This document shows, one piece after another, positions 1 to 8,770 of a stretch of 64,000 bases of DNA. Below the pieces are notes generated by a model, which had not been told where the DNA came from, made no database searches, and saw only the letters and a program-made list of their open reading frames with translations. Source of the DNA: an uncultured Clostridia bacterium. Lineage in GTDB: Bacteria > Bacillota > Clostridia > TANB77 > CAG-508. The position numbers and the translations under genes are program-made. The stretch spans positions 108,915 to 172,914 of the forward strand of contig CANQVJ010000003.1 in NCBI GenBank assembly GCA_947627295.1, written 5' to 3'. Position 1 is the stretch's first letter. Every line of letters starts with the position of its first letter.

Positions 1-16
1 AGTCAACATAATATGA

Positions 17-43
17 AAAATTTAACAATTGAGAAATAGCATA
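17..43. repeat. Direct repeat, left copy, flanking the accessory island
   Basis: A 27-base stretch is repeated exactly at 2031-2057, and weaker similarity extends on both sides (about 4-61 against 2018-2070). The copies bracket the Schlafen-type gene and the toxin-antitoxin remnant. An inverted copy of ten of its bases (25-34) lies at 90-99. This looks like the footprint of an inserted segment or a duplicated intergenic element. Confidence 0.7.
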
Positions 44-178
44 CTTACTGCATATTAAAAACAATCTAGCCTAGTAAAGCTATTCACAATCTCAATTGTA
101 TAAAGATAATTTTATAAATAACTATTTTAAAAATTATGTATTTATGATATACTAATAAAAAAATAAAGGAGATTTTAT

Positions 179-1579
179 ATGATGCATAATAAATTTTGTG
201 AAGATGAAATGACAGAGTTAAAAAAATCTACAAGTGAATTGAAAGAAGCGATAATATCAATAGTATCAATATTAAATAAACATCAAAAAGGAACTTTGTA
301 CTTTGGTATAAAAAATGACGGAACAGTATTAGGTCAGCAAATAGGAGAAGATACCTTAAGAAATATTTCAAGGAAAATAACTGATTCAATAGAACCTAAA
401 ATATATCCAATAATTAAGAAAATAAATTTAAATAGTAAAGATTGCATAAAGATTGAATTTGAAGGAAATGAAGTACCTTATTTTGCAAATGGAAGAGCTT
501 ATGTTAGAGTTAGTGATGAAGATAAACAACTATCTCAAAAAGAGTTATTAAAGCTAATCCAAAAAATTAATCAACAAAATAATAAATGGGAAGAACAACC
601 TAGCAATATTACTTTAGACGATATTGATGAAGATACATTAAAGAAATTTGTAGAAAAAGGAAGAAAAAAGGGTAGAATATCTTATGAATATACTAATAAA
701 GAGGAAGTACTAAAAAGATTAAGTTTAATTGACAAACAAGGAAAAATAAAAAATGCAGGCTCTGTATTGTTTGCAAAAGATCCAAATCTTACATTAAGAG
801 CTGCTATATTTGCTACGGAAGAAAATTTGACTTTTTTAGATATGAAAGACTTTAGCGGAAATGTTTTTGAGCTTATTGATAAAGGAGAACATTATATAAA
901 AGAACATATAAGGTGGAGTGTAAACTTTAATACTGGAAGCTTTCAAAGAGCTGAAGTTCCAGAAATTCCAATAGAAGCTATAAGAGAGATACTATGCAAT
1001 TCATATTGTCACCGACTATGGGAAGAACCTTATGACAATACAATTGCTATATATAGTAATAGAATTGAGATATGTAATCCAGGACATTTTACTGACGAAG
1101 CAACTCCTGAGGATTATATAAATAAAGTAGAACCTTCAAGACCTCGAAATCCACTTATAGCAAAAATAATGTATTTATCTGGAGAAATAGAAACTTGGGG
1201 AACAGGAATTAAAAGAATCTATCAACTGTGTAAAGATGATAAAATCAAAGTTAAATTTGATGATAGAAAATTGGCTTTCTATGTTGTGGTTTATAGAAAG
1301 GATGTAGGAGAATTAATTGAAAATACTGAAAAAGATTTATCTAAATCAAAAAATGTCCCTGTAAATGTCCCTGTAAATGTCCCTGTAAAAATAAGTAATA
1401 TCGAACAGAATATTTTAAAATACTTGATTAACAATCCTAACTTAACTCAATTACAGTTAGCTGAAAAATTGGGTGTATCAGATAAAACAGTAAAAAGGAA
1501 TATGAATAAATTGAAGGAAAAAGGCTTAATAGAAAGAGTTGGAGCAGATAAAACGGGGCATTGGAGAGTTAATTTATAG
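179..1579 (+). CDS. Schlafen/AlbA_2-type putative DNA-binding ATP-binding regulator
   Basis: A 466-residue protein of the divergent AAA/Schlafen AlbA_2 family, which is often found in accessory DNA. The N-terminal part (about 10-125) matches the AlbA_2 fold, with a GTLYFGIKNDGTVLG segment. The middle holds the conserved EIPIEAIREILCNSYCHR and GTGIKRI motifs of the ATPase-like half, and the C-terminus (about 405-466) is a winged helix-turn-helix (LTQLQLAEKLGVSDKTVKRN). A tandem NVPV repeat links the last two parts. AAAGGAG at 165-171 supports the start at 179; a second ATG follows at once. It has no in-frame CGG and is intact. Its target is unknown, and the position between direct repeats suggests horizontal origin. 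Confidence 0.8.
   Translation: MMHNKFCEDEMTELKKSTSELKEAIISIVSILNKHQKGTLYFGIKNDGTVLGQQIGEDTLRNISRKITDSIEPKIYPIIKKINLNSKDCIKIEFEGNEVPYFANGRAYVRVSDEDKQLSQKELLKLIQKINQQNNKWEEQPSNITLDDIDEDTLKKFVEKGRKKGRISYEYTNKEEVLKRLSLIDKQGKIKNAGSVLFAKDPNLTLRAAIFATEENLTFLDMKDFSGNVFELIDKGEHYIKEHIRWSVNFNTGSFQRAEVPEIPIEAIREILCNSYCHRLWEEPYDNTIAIYSNRIEICNPGHFTDEATPEDYINKVEPSRPRNPLIAKIMYLSGEIETWGTGIKRIYQLCKDDKIKVKFDDRKLAFYVVVYRKDVGELIENTEKDLSKSKNVPVNVPVNVPVKISNIEQNILKYLINNPNLTQLQLAEKLGVSDKTVKRNMNKLKEKGLIERVGADKTGHWRVNL
1352..1387 (+). repeat. Three tandem 12-bp units coding NVPV
   Basis: The 12-base unit aatgtccctgta occurs three times in a row in frame and codes Asn-Val-Pro-Val each time. It is a flexible linker in front of the C-terminal helix-turn-helix. 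The copy number could vary without breaking the frame. Confidence 0.85.
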
Positions 1580-1647
1580 ATGTTTTTGAAGATAAATAAA
1601 AAAGTATTGACTATTGTACAGTATTTTGTAAAAAGGAGATGAAAGTT

Positions 1648-1917
1648 ATGCAAGCAATAAGTGTAAGTGAAGCAAGACAAAATTTCAAAAAATACTGCGA
1701 CGATGTGGTAGAAAATAATGATATTATTATAGTAAGTAGAAATGGTAATGGTAAAGAAAATATGGTGTGGATAGATTTAACAGTTTATAATGAATTACAG
1801 AAAGCAAAAGAAAACCTTAACTATTTAACTAAATTAGAAGAAAGTTATAAACAGTTAGATGAAGGAAAAGTCGTTGTAAAAACAATGGAAGAGTTGGAGG
1901 CAATGGCTAATGAATAG
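1648..1917 (+). CDS. Type II antitoxin, Phd/YefM family
   Basis: About 89 residues starting MQAISVSEARQNFKKYCDDV, typical of Phd/YefM antitoxins, which bind their own operator through the N-terminal domain and neutralise a Txe/YoeB toxin through the C-terminal helix. The start at 1648 is preferred over the ATG at 1639, because the latter overlaps the Shine-Dalgarno GGAG at 1635-1638. The stop overlaps the ATG of the toxin remnant at 1910, the usual coupled arrangement. Since the partner is broken, the antitoxin is probably an orphan or acts against a toxin elsewhere. Confidence 0.8.
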   Translation: MQAISVSEARQNFKKYCDDVVENNDIIIVSRNGNGKENMVWIDLTVYNELQKAKENLNYLTKLEESYKQLDEGKVVVKTMEELEAMANE

Positions 1918-2008
1918 TATATTTACCGAAAAAGCATGGAGCGATTATGTAAGTTGGCAAAAAGAAAAAATAAAATAAGCCATAGACAACTAATAAAACT
2001 ACAGTAAG
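1910..2008 (+). pseudogene. Decayed Txe/YoeB-type toxin
   Basis: The frame from the ATG at 1910 reads MNSIFTEKAWSDYVSWQKEK, the N-terminus of YoeB/Txe mRNA interferases, but stops after 22 codons. A neighbouring frame continues for a few residues resembling the next helix (KISHRQLIKLQ) and then stops. Residues needed for catalysis are missing. Unlike the other broken frames in this window, there is no CGG at the break, so this looks like ordinary decay. Confidence 0.65.
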
Positions 2009-2030
2009 AATAGATGACAACATAATGTAG

Positions 2031-2057
2031 AAAATTTAACAATTGAGAAATAGCATA
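2031..2057. repeat. Direct repeat, right copy
   Basis: Exact 27-base copy of 17-43. Together the copies bound the island carrying the Schlafen-type gene and the toxin-antitoxin remnant. Confidence 0.7.
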
Positions 2058-2071
2058 TTTATTAAAAATAA

Positions 2072-2119
2072 AACCAACCTAAATGCTTGATATATAAGCA
2101 ATCTAGGTTGGTTGTTTTT
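2072..2119 (-). terminator. Terminator of tRNA-Leu (possibly bidirectional)
   Basis: A 10-bp stem (2072-2081 with 2104-2113) and an inner TGCTT/AAGCA stem lie immediately downstream of tRNA-Leu on the minus strand. A run of T follows on the plus strand at 2114-2120 and a T-rich stretch on the minus strand. Confidence 0.7.
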
Positions 2120-2202
2120 TGGTACCGATGGTGGGACTCGAACCCACATGGTTTCCCGCACGATTTTGAGTCGTGTGCGTCTACCAATTCCGCCACATCG
2201 GC
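2120..2202 (-). tRNA. tRNA-Leu (CAA anticodon)
   Basis: The minus strand folds as an 83-base class II tRNA: acceptor stem GCCGATG with CATCGGT (first pair G-U), anticodon stem ACGA/TCGT with loop CTCAAAA giving anticodon CAA, a short variable arm, T arm with GTTCGAGTC, and an encoded CCA end. It decodes UUG. It is the only tRNA in the window, so the window says nothing directly about the tRNAs for CGG. Confidence 0.93.
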
Positions 2203-2265
2203 AAGTTCAAAGATGTAACTACATATACTGACGCTGTAACAAGCAAAGCTTTAACAGCCTCAGCA

Positions 2266-2283
2266 AATTCCGCCACATCGGCA
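2266..2283. repeat. Partial duplicate of the tRNA-Leu 5' end
   Basis: Eighteen bases repeat 2186-2203 exactly, that is the first part of tRNA-Leu, 80 bp beyond it. Between them lies an imperfect hairpin (GCTGT...ACAGC, about 2233-2258). A tRNA fragment repeated beside a tRNA is typical of an integration scar or tRNA-array recombination. Confidence 0.7.
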
Positions 2284-2343
2284 TAAGTACTTTAATATAA
2301 TAACACAAATTTGCACAAATGTAAAGAAAAATCGAAAAAAGAC

Positions 2344-2372
2344 TTGAAATTATTATAAAAAGCTGGTATAAT
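2344..2372 (+). promoter_or_regulatory. Promoter of the rpsB-tsf operon
   Basis: TTGAAA (2344-2349), 17-base spacer, TATAAT (2367-2372). The roughly 105-base leader up to rpsB contains a small hairpin (CCTAA 2414-2418 with TTAGG 2426-2430), which could be an autoregulatory S2 leader; that is inference. Confidence 0.75.
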
Positions 2373-2485
2373 AGTTAGCGTATTAATCACATAAGTAGAG
2401 TTTTAAGGTAGTGCCTAAACAAAAGTTAGGTTCCAAAAAACAATGAAACTTATGGAAGAAAAAACAAAATAAGGAGGATTTAAAA

Positions 2486-3268
2486 ATGTCAGTAGTTGCA
2501 ATGAAACAATTATTGGAAGCAGGTGTTCATTTTGGACATCAAACAAGAAGGTGGGATCCTAAAATGGCTGAATATATTTTTCAAGCTAGAAATGGAATCC
2601 ATATTATCGATTTACAAAAGACATCTAAAAAATTAGACGAAGCATATGCTTTCGTTAAAGAACAAGTTGAAGAAGGGAAGAAAATTCTTTTTGTAGGTAC
2701 AAAAAAACAAGCACAAGAGTGTGTTAAAGAAGCAGCACAAAAATGTGGTATGTACTATGTAGATCAAAGGTGGTTAGGCGGAATGCTTACAAACTTTGAT
2801 ACAATTCAAAAAAGAATTGATAGACTAAAAGAACTTGAAGAAATGGAAGAAAACGGAACATTTGATGTTCTTCCAAAAAAAGAAGTTATTCTATTAAAGA
2901 AAGAAATGGGAAAACTAGAAAAAAATCTTGGTGGAATAAAAGATATGAATACAATACCAGGTATGATATTCTTAGTAGATCCTAAAAAAGAAAGAATAGC
3001 TATATTAGAAGCTAAAAAATTAAATATACCAGTTGTTGGTTTGGTAGATACAAACTGCAACCCAGAAGAATTAGATTATCCAATTCCAGGTAATGATGAT
3101 GCTATACGCTCAGTTAAATTAATAGCAGATGTTATAGCAAACGCTGTAATTGAAGGTCAACAAGGAGAAGGTTACGAAACAGAATCTGAAATGCAAGAAG
3201 AAGCTTCTGAAGAAGCTGAGAGCATTGAAGAAGTAGTAGCTACAACTGAAGAGGAGGTAAGTGAGTAA
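2486..3268 (+). CDS. rpsB: Ribosomal protein uS2
   Basis: 260 residues, full length, from [20 protein letters not shown] through [12 protein letters not shown] and the [20 protein letters not shown] motif, with an acidic tail. uS2 is a 30S protein needed for late assembly and uS1/mRNA binding. The start at 2486 follows AAGGAGG. Its TAA overlaps the ATG of tsf (TAATG), so the two are translationally coupled. It has no in-frame CGG. Confidence 0.98.
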   Translation: MSVVAMKQLLEAGVHFGHQTRRWDPKMAEYIFQARNGIHIIDLQKTSKKLDEAYAFVKEQVEEGKKILFVGTKKQAQECVKEAAQKCGMYYVDQRWLGGMLTNFDTIQKRIDRLKELEEMEENGTFDVLPKKEVILLKKEMGKLEKNLGGIKDMNTIPGMIFLVDPKKERIAILEAKKLNIPVVGLVDTNCNPEELDYPIPGNDDAIRSVKLIADVIANAVIEGQQGEGYETESEMQEEASEEAESIEEVVATTEEEVSE

Positions 3269-4152
3269 TGATAAGCGCAAGTTTAGTTAAAGAATTAAGA
3301 GAAAAAACAGGTGCAGGTATGATGGACTGCAAAAAAGTTTTAACAGAAACTGACGGAGATTTAGAAAAAGCAGCAGAACTATTAAGAGAAAGAGGAATCA
3401 CAAAAGCTGCTAAAAAATCTGGAAGAGTTGCTGCAGAAGGTTTAGTTGAAGCTTATATATCTGATGATAAAAAAGTAGGGGCAATTGTTGAAGTTAATGC
3501 AGAAACAGACTTCGTTGCTAAAAACGAAGATTTTAGAAATTTTGTTATGGATGTTGCAAAACAAGTTGCTCAAAACAATCCAAAAGATGTAGAAGCATTA
3601 TTAGCAGAAAAATCAATTGCTGAAACAGATAAAACAGTTCAAGAAGTACTTGTAAACAAAATAGCAACAATTGGTGAAAACATGAGCATTAGAAGATTTA
3701 CAAGATTTGAAACAGAAGGTTTAATTGGAAAATATATTCATGGTGACGGACAAATTGCAGTTTTAGTTAATATGGCAAAAGGAGATGAAGAAACAGCAAA
3801 AGATGTATGTATGCAAATTGCTGCTGCAAAACCAGAATTTTTAAATGAAGCTTCAGTTCCAGCTGAAAGAGTTGAAAAAGAAAAAGAAATTCTTAAAGCT
3901 CAAACAATGAACGAAGGAAAGCCAGAAGCTATTGCTGAAAAAATAGTTGAAGGAAGAATTGGAAAATTCTTTGCAGATATATGTTTAGTAGACCAAGAAT
4001 TTGTAAAAGATCCAAGCAAAAAAGTTTCTCAAATGTTAAAAGAAAAAGATGCAGAAGTTATAGAATTTGCCAAATTTGAAAAAGGTGAAGGAATTGAGAA
4101 AAAAGAAGAAAACTTTGCAGAAGAAGTTATGAAGCAAATGAAAGGTGAATAA
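3268..4152 (+). CDS. tsf: Translation elongation factor Ts
   Basis: 294 residues. EF-Ts is the nucleotide exchange factor for EF-Tu. The N-terminal UBA-like domain holds VKELREKTGAGMMDCKK and the core holds the signature VEVNAETDFVAKN, followed by the dimerisation domain. It overlaps rpsB by one base and ends before a strong terminator. A highly expressed gene with no in-frame CGG. Confidence 0.98.
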   Translation: MISASLVKELREKTGAGMMDCKKVLTETDGDLEKAAELLRERGITKAAKKSGRVAAEGLVEAYISDDKKVGAIVEVNAETDFVAKNEDFRNFVMDVAKQVAQNNPKDVEALLAEKSIAETDKTVQEVLVNKIATIGENMSIRRFTRFETEGLIGKYIHGDGQIAVLVNMAKGDEETAKDVCMQIAAAKPEFLNEASVPAERVEKEKEILKAQTMNEGKPEAIAEKIVEGRIGKFFADICLVDQEFVKDPSKKVSQMLKEKDAEVIEFAKFEKGEGIEKKEENFAEEVMKQMKGE

Positions 4153-4158
4153 ATTAAA

Positions 4159-4196
4159 AAAACAATATGATTTTAATAATCATGTTGTTTTTTTTG
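4159..4196 (+). terminator. Terminator after tsf
   Basis: Inverted repeat AACAATATGAT / ATCATGTTGTT followed by a run of T. Confidence 0.88.
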
Positions 4197-4266
4197 CACA
4201 TTTGTGATAAAATGCACATAGCTAAAAAATGTACTAGTAAATTTAATAATAAAGGAGTGAAAAATT

Positions 4267-4974
4267 TTGTCAGAAGCAAAATATAAAAGAGTTTTATTAA
4301 AATTAAGTGGAGAAGTCATGGCAGGCGAACAAAAGCAAGGAGTAAATGCTAAAGTAGTCGATGAAATATGTGACAAAATAAAAGAAGTTGTAGACTTAGG
4401 AGTTGAAATTGCAATAGTAGTTGGGGGAGGAAACTTCTGGAGAGGTAGAGATGGTCATCATATGGAAAGAAACACAGCAGACTACATGGGAATGTTAGCA
4501 ACTGTAATGAACGCTTTGGCCTTACAAGATGCACTTGAAGCAAAAGGGTTATATTCTAGAGTGCAAACTGCATTAAAAATAGAAGAAGTAGCAGAGCCAT
4601 TTATACAAAGGAAAGCAATGAAACACTTAAGAAAGGGTAGAGTTGTAATTTTTGCAGCGGGGTTAGGGCACCCATATTTTACAACAGATACAGCAGCAGT
4701 ATTAAGAGCAACAGAAATTGATGCAGATATTATATTATTAGGAAAAGCAATAGATGCAGTCTATTCAGCAGACCCTAAAATAGATAAAAATGCACAGAAG
4801 TTTGACAAAATTTCATATTTGGATGTGTTAAACAAAGACCTAAAAGTTATGGATTCAACAGCAACAGCACTATGTAAAGATAATAATATTCCACTTTTGG
4901 TTTTTGGAATTTCAGATCCAGAAAATATAGTTAGAGCAGTCAAAGGAGAAAAAATAGGAACAATTGTAAAATAA
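4267..4974 (+). CDS. pyrH: UMP kinase
   Basis: 235 residues of the bacterial hexameric UMP kinase, which phosphorylates UMP to UDP with ATP. It shows the amino-acid kinase motifs: KLSGEVMAG near the N-terminus, the glycine-rich [10 protein letters not shown], and [12 protein letters not shown] in the nucleotide-binding part. The start is TTG at 4267 with AAGGAG upstream. It opens a run of same-strand genes (frr, prenyl transferases, cdsA, rseP), the standard Firmicute order. Confidence 0.97.
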   Translation: MSEAKYKRVLLKLSGEVMAGEQKQGVNAKVVDEICDKIKEVVDLGVEIAIVVGGGNFWRGRDGHHMERNTADYMGMLATVMNALALQDALEAKGLYSRVQTALKIEEVAEPFIQRKAMKHLRKGRVVIFAAGLGHPYFTTDTAAVLRATEIDADIILLGKAIDAVYSADPKIDKNAQKFDKISYLDVLNKDLKVMDSTATALCKDNNIPLLVFGISDPENIVRAVKGEKIGTIVK

Positions 4975-4997
4975 ATTTTTAGAAAGAAGGAATTAAA

Positions 4998-5546
4998 ATG
5001 GATTACGAAAAAATTAAAGAAAAAATGGAAAAAGCAGTTGATATGCTTTCAGAAAAATATGCAGAAGTTAGAGCTGGTAGAGCTAACCCTGCAATATTAA
5101 ACAAAGTTAAGGTTGATTATTATGGAACACCAACTCCAATAAATCAAATGGCAGGAATTTCTGTTCCAGAAGCAAGGCTAATTATTATTCAACCATGGGA
5201 TGTAAGCCAATTGAAAGAAATTGAAAAAGCAATTTTAGCTTCAGATATTGGAATCAACCCAAATAATGACGGAAAGGTTATACGCTTAGCATTTCCTGAA
5301 TTAAATGAAGATAGAAGAAAAGAAATAGTAAAAGACATTAAGAAAATGGCAGAAGATGCAAAAGTAGGAGTAAGAGCTGCAAGAAGAGACGGAATTGATG
5401 AAGCAAAAGCTAAGAGAAAAGAAGGAGAAATTACAGAAGACGAAGAAAAGCAAGCTGAAAACGAAGTTCAAAAAATAACAGATAAATACACAGCTGAAAT
5501 AGACAAAATCTTATCAGAAAAAGAGAAAGAAATAATGTCTATATAG
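4998..5546 (+). CDS. frr: Ribosome recycling factor
   Basis: 182 residues. With EF-G it splits post-termination ribosomes. The family signatures are seen: VRAGRANPAIL, VPEARLIIIQPWD, and NPNNDGKVIRLAFPELNEDRRKE. The gene sits 23 bases after pyrH and 9 bases before the next gene. It has no in-frame CGG. Confidence 0.98.
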   Translation: MDYEKIKEKMEKAVDMLSEKYAEVRAGRANPAILNKVKVDYYGTPTPINQMAGISVPEARLIIIQPWDVSQLKEIEKAILASDIGINPNNDGKVIRLAFPELNEDRRKEIVKDIKKMAEDAKVGVRAARRDGIDEAKAKRKEGEITEDEEKQAENEVQKITDKYTAEIDKILSEKEKEIMSI

Positions 5547-5555
5547 GGAGTAAAA

Positions 5556-6434
5556 ATGGAGTTTAAAGAAGAATTAAAAAAATATCAAAAAATTGTAGAA
5601 GAAGAATTGAATAAACATATAAAAAAAGAAGATGTACCAGAAAAGGTACTTAATGAATCTATGGAATATAGTCTAATGGCAGACGGTAAACGCCTAAGAC
5701 CAATATTGATTTTATCAACTTGCAAAATGTTTAAAGACGATTATTCTATATGCATGCCATATGCAAGGGCAATAGAAATGGTACACAATTTTTCATTAAT
5801 ACATGACGATTTGCCAGGTATAGATAATGATGATTTAAGACGCGGAAGACCCACGAATCACAAAAAATTTAATGAGGCAACAGCAATTCTTGCGGGTGAT
5901 GCACTTCTTAATGGTGCATATATGGTAATCAGCAATGATTTAAAAAAAGAAGTATCAAAAGAAAAACTACAAGTATTTGAGGAATTTAGTAATGCAGTAG
6001 ACAGAATGATTGCAGGAGAATATGTTGATACTGAAGTTGAAGGAAAACAAATATCTGAAGAGCTATTAGAATATATTCATAAAAACAAAACAGGAGCATT
6101 TCTAAAACTATGTGTACGAATAGGAGCAATACTTGGTGGTGCAAGCAAAAAAGATATTGATGATTTAACAAAATATGCTGAAAATATAGGTCTTGCTTTT
6201 CAAATTAAAGATGATATTCTTTCAGAAGAGGGAGATGAAAAGATTTTAGGAAAACCAGTAGGAAATGATAAAGAAGCTGGAAAGTGTACATATGTTACTA
6301 AATTTGGTTTAGAAGTTGCAAAAGAAAAATTAAGAAAAATAACAAATGAAGCAGTTGAAATTATAGAAAACTACGGAGAAAAGGGAGAGTTCTTAAAAGA
6401 ACTAGCCTTGTACATAGAAAATAGAGAAAAATAA
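5556..6434 (+). CDS. ispA: Farnesyl/geranyl diphosphate synthase (trans-prenyltransferase)
   Basis: 292 residues of the IspA/FPP synthase family, condensing isopentenyl diphosphate with allylic diphosphates. The first aspartate-rich motif is DDLPGIDNDDLRRGRP (about 89-104) and the second is FQIKDDILSEEGD (about 220). It lies between frr and uppS and so supplies the substrate of UppS directly. Product chain length is inferred from the family. Confidence 0.9.
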   Translation: MEFKEELKKYQKIVEEELNKHIKKEDVPEKVLNESMEYSLMADGKRLRPILILSTCKMFKDDYSICMPYARAIEMVHNFSLIHDDLPGIDNDDLRRGRPTNHKKFNEATAILAGDALLNGAYMVISNDLKKEVSKEKLQVFEEFSNAVDRMIAGEYVDTEVEGKQISEELLEYIHKNKTGAFLKLCVRIGAILGGASKKDIDDLTKYAENIGLAFQIKDDILSEEGDEKILGKPVGNDKEAGKCTYVTKFGLEVAKEKLRKITNEAVEIIENYGEKGEFLKELALYIENREK

Positions 6435-6449
6435 AAAGGGGATTGAGTA

Positions 6450-7160
6450 ATGGAAGAAAATCAAAACTTGCCTAAACATATAGCAATTATAATGGACGGT
6501 AATAGAAGGTGGGCTAAGAATTTAGGTAAGCAAAGTAACTATGGGCATAAACAAGGAGCAAAAACACTTGAAAAAATAGTAAGATATGCAAATAAAATAG
6601 GAATAAAACATATTACAGTATATGCGTTTTCAACAGAAAATTGGAAGAGAACAGTAGACGAAGTAAAAGCGTTAATGATGCTATTTCAGTCGTATTTAGA
6701 CGACTATGCTAAAAGGGCCGACACAGAAAATATAAAAGTAAAAATAATAGGAAGTAGAGAAGGTCTTTCTAAAAAAATGGTATCAAGTATAGAAAAATGT
6801 ATGGAAAGAACTAAAAATAACACAGGAATAGTTTTTAATATAGCGCTTAATTATGGCGGAAGAGAAGAACTTATACAGGCCATAAAAAACATAGTAACAG
6901 ATGTAGAAAATAAAAAAATAAAAATTGATGAAATAAACGAACAGACCATATCAAACAATTTATACACAAAAGGTCAACCAGACCCAGACTTATTAATAAG
7001 AACAAGTGGAGAAATTAGATTGAGCAACTTTTTACCTTGGCAATCAGTCTACTCAGAATTTGTTTTTGTTAATAAAAATTGGCCAGATTTTACAGAAGAA
7101 GACTTAGATTTAGCAATAAAAGAATATCAACACAGGACAAGAAAATTTGGAGGAAAATAG
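6450..7160 (+). CDS. uppS: Undecaprenyl diphosphate synthase (cis-prenyltransferase)
   Basis: 236 residues. It makes the C55 lipid carrier precursor for peptidoglycan from farnesyl diphosphate. The invariant IAIIMDGNRRWAK is at the N-terminus and the C-terminal PDLLIRTSGEIRLSNFLPWQ contains the second catalytic block. Full length. It follows the FPP synthase and precedes cdsA. Confidence 0.97.
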   Translation: MEENQNLPKHIAIIMDGNRRWAKNLGKQSNYGHKQGAKTLEKIVRYANKIGIKHITVYAFSTENWKRTVDEVKALMMLFQSYLDDYAKRADTENIKVKIIGSREGLSKKMVSSIEKCMERTKNNTGIVFNIALNYGGREELIQAIKNIVTDVENKKIKIDEINEQTISNNLYTKGQPDPDLLIRTSGEIRLSNFLPWQSVYSEFVFVNKNWPDFTEEDLDLAIKEYQHRTRKFGGK

Positions 7161-7163
7161 AAT

Positions 7164-7970
7164 ATGGAAAGTATGAAAAGAATAACATCAGGGTTACTAG
7201 GCTTTCCAATAGTAGTATTAATATTGCTAATTGGAAATATATATGTAGTAGATATTGCGTTAGCAATAATTGCAGTATTTGCAATAGATGAATATTTTAA
7301 TGCAGTATCAAAAGTATCTAAACCAGTTAGGTGGCTTGGATATTTAAGTTGTGCAAGTATAGCATTTGTTCACTTAGTGCCAGCAGAGAACTTGAATTTA
7401 GTAGTTACTTTAACAGTGCCAACAATTTTAATAATTTTATTTGCACAAATAATAATAACTGATATGAAAACAAATTTTGTAGATATAGCATATACATTTG
7501 TAGGAATATTCTATGTAGTATTTTTCATGATGTTTATTGCGTTTATAAATGGTATGAAAAATGGAAAAATATTAATATGGTATCCATTAATGGCAGCATG
7601 GGGAACAGATGTATTTGCATACATGATAGGTAAAAAAATTGGAAAACATAAATTTAGCAAAATTAGTCCTAAAAAAACAATAGAAGGAAGTATTGGTGGA
7701 CTAATAGGTTCAGTGCTTATGGCCTTATGTTATACATATATTGCAAACACTTTTTGGAATATGCAAATTTCATACATATATATAATAGGAATAATGATAA
7801 TATTAAGTTTAGTAGGACAAATTGGAGATTTTGCAGCATCGTCAATAAAAAGATATGTTAATATAAAAGACTTTAGCAATTTAATACCTGGTCATGGAGG
7901 TATGTTAGACAGAATAGATAGTTTAATATTTTTATCACCATTTGCGTACATTTTATTAAGATTAATATAA
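7164..7970 (+). CDS. cdsA: Phosphatidate cytidylyltransferase
   Basis: 268 residues with about seven membrane segments. It makes CDP-diacylglycerol from phosphatidate and CTP for phospholipid synthesis. The C-terminal signature is DFSNLIPGHGGMLDRIDS, preceded by SPKKTIEGSIGG. GGAGG lies ten bases before the ATG. The dxr gene commonly found after cdsA in Firmicutes is absent; rseP follows directly. Confidence 0.95.
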   Translation: MESMKRITSGLLGFPIVVLILLIGNIYVVDIALAIIAVFAIDEYFNAVSKVSKPVRWLGYLSCASIAFVHLVPAENLNLVVTLTVPTILIILFAQIIITDMKTNFVDIAYTFVGIFYVVFFMMFIAFINGMKNGKILIWYPLMAAWGTDVFAYMIGKKIGKHKFSKISPKKTIEGSIGGLIGSVLMALCYTYIANTFWNMQISYIYIIGIMIILSLVGQIGDFAASSIKRYVNIKDFSNLIPGHGGMLDRIDSLIFLSPFAYILLRLI

Positions 7971-7980
7971 GGAGGCAAAA

Positions 7981-8692
7981 TTGGTAGGAATTTTAATAAC
8001 AATCATTAAGTTAATAGTATTATTGGGATTGTTAATAATAATACATGAAGGTCGGACATTTTTTAGTAGCAAAACTTTGCAATGTAAAAGTAAATGAATT
8101 TTCAATTGGATTTGGACCACTAATCTTAAAGAAAAAGAAAAAGGAAACTGAATATTCATTAAGACTAATACCCCTTGGTGGATATGTTAGAATGGAAGGG
8201 GAAGACGAAGAATCTACTGATGAAAGCGCGTTCCCAAAAGCAAGTATCCCTAAGAGAATAGCAATAGTTTGTGCAGGAGCATTTGTTAATATTGTATTTG
8301 GATTAATAATTTATATGTCCATGTTTGGAATAGGGCAAACAGGAAATTTGTTATTAGCATTAGGAGATAGCATAAAACAATTATTTACAGGAAAAGTTGG
8401 AATAGATAATATGGTAGGACCTGTTGGAATAGGTGGAATAATTTCACAAACACAAGGGTTTGGAAATTATATGGTACTATTATCTGTTATTTCTATTTCA
8501 CTTGGAGTAACAAATTTATTACCAATACCAGCACTTGACGGTGGAAGGTTGGTACTAATATTAATAGAAGCAATAAGAGGAAAGCCAATGAAACAAGAAA
8601 CTGAAATTTATATACAACTGCTTGGGTTCTCTTTGCTAATTACATTGTCTGTTATTGTTATGTATCAAGATATTGTAAGAATTATTGGATAA
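7981..8692 (+). CDS. rseP: RseP-type site-2 protease lacking a PDZ domain (+1 shift at CGG 8053)
   Basis: An intramembrane zinc metalloprotease that cleaves anti-sigma factors or signal-peptide remnants. Translation starts at TTG 7981 behind AAGGAGG. The frame reaches CGG at 8053-8055 (codon 25); reading CGGA as one Gly gives the metal-binding HEGGH, and the frame then continues FLVAKLCNVKVNEFSIGFGP. The C-terminal membrane motif NLLPIPALDGGR supplies the third zinc ligand. The result is 236 residues, shorter than the usual 340-450. The PDZ region expected between the second and third membrane parts is missing, so this is a minimal site-2 protease. Without the shift, no catalytic motif is made. 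Confidence 0.88.
8053..8055 (+). other. CGG +1 frameshift site in rseP
   Basis: Context ggt-CGG-aca in the 0 frame; the downstream frame begins GGA. The decoded motif is HE-G-G-H. Confidence 0.88.
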
Positions 8693-8697
8693 ATATA

Positions 8698-8726
8698 TTG
8701 ACAAAAAAATAAAATTAATAGATAAT
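8698..8726 (+). promoter_or_regulatory. Promoter of glgP
   Basis: TTGACA (8698-8703), 17-base spacer, GATAAT (8721-8726), 45 bases before the gene, which is followed by its own terminator. Confidence 0.75.
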
Positions 8727-8770
8727 ATATATAACACAGAAGAAAAATCAATAAGGAGGAACAAAAGAAA

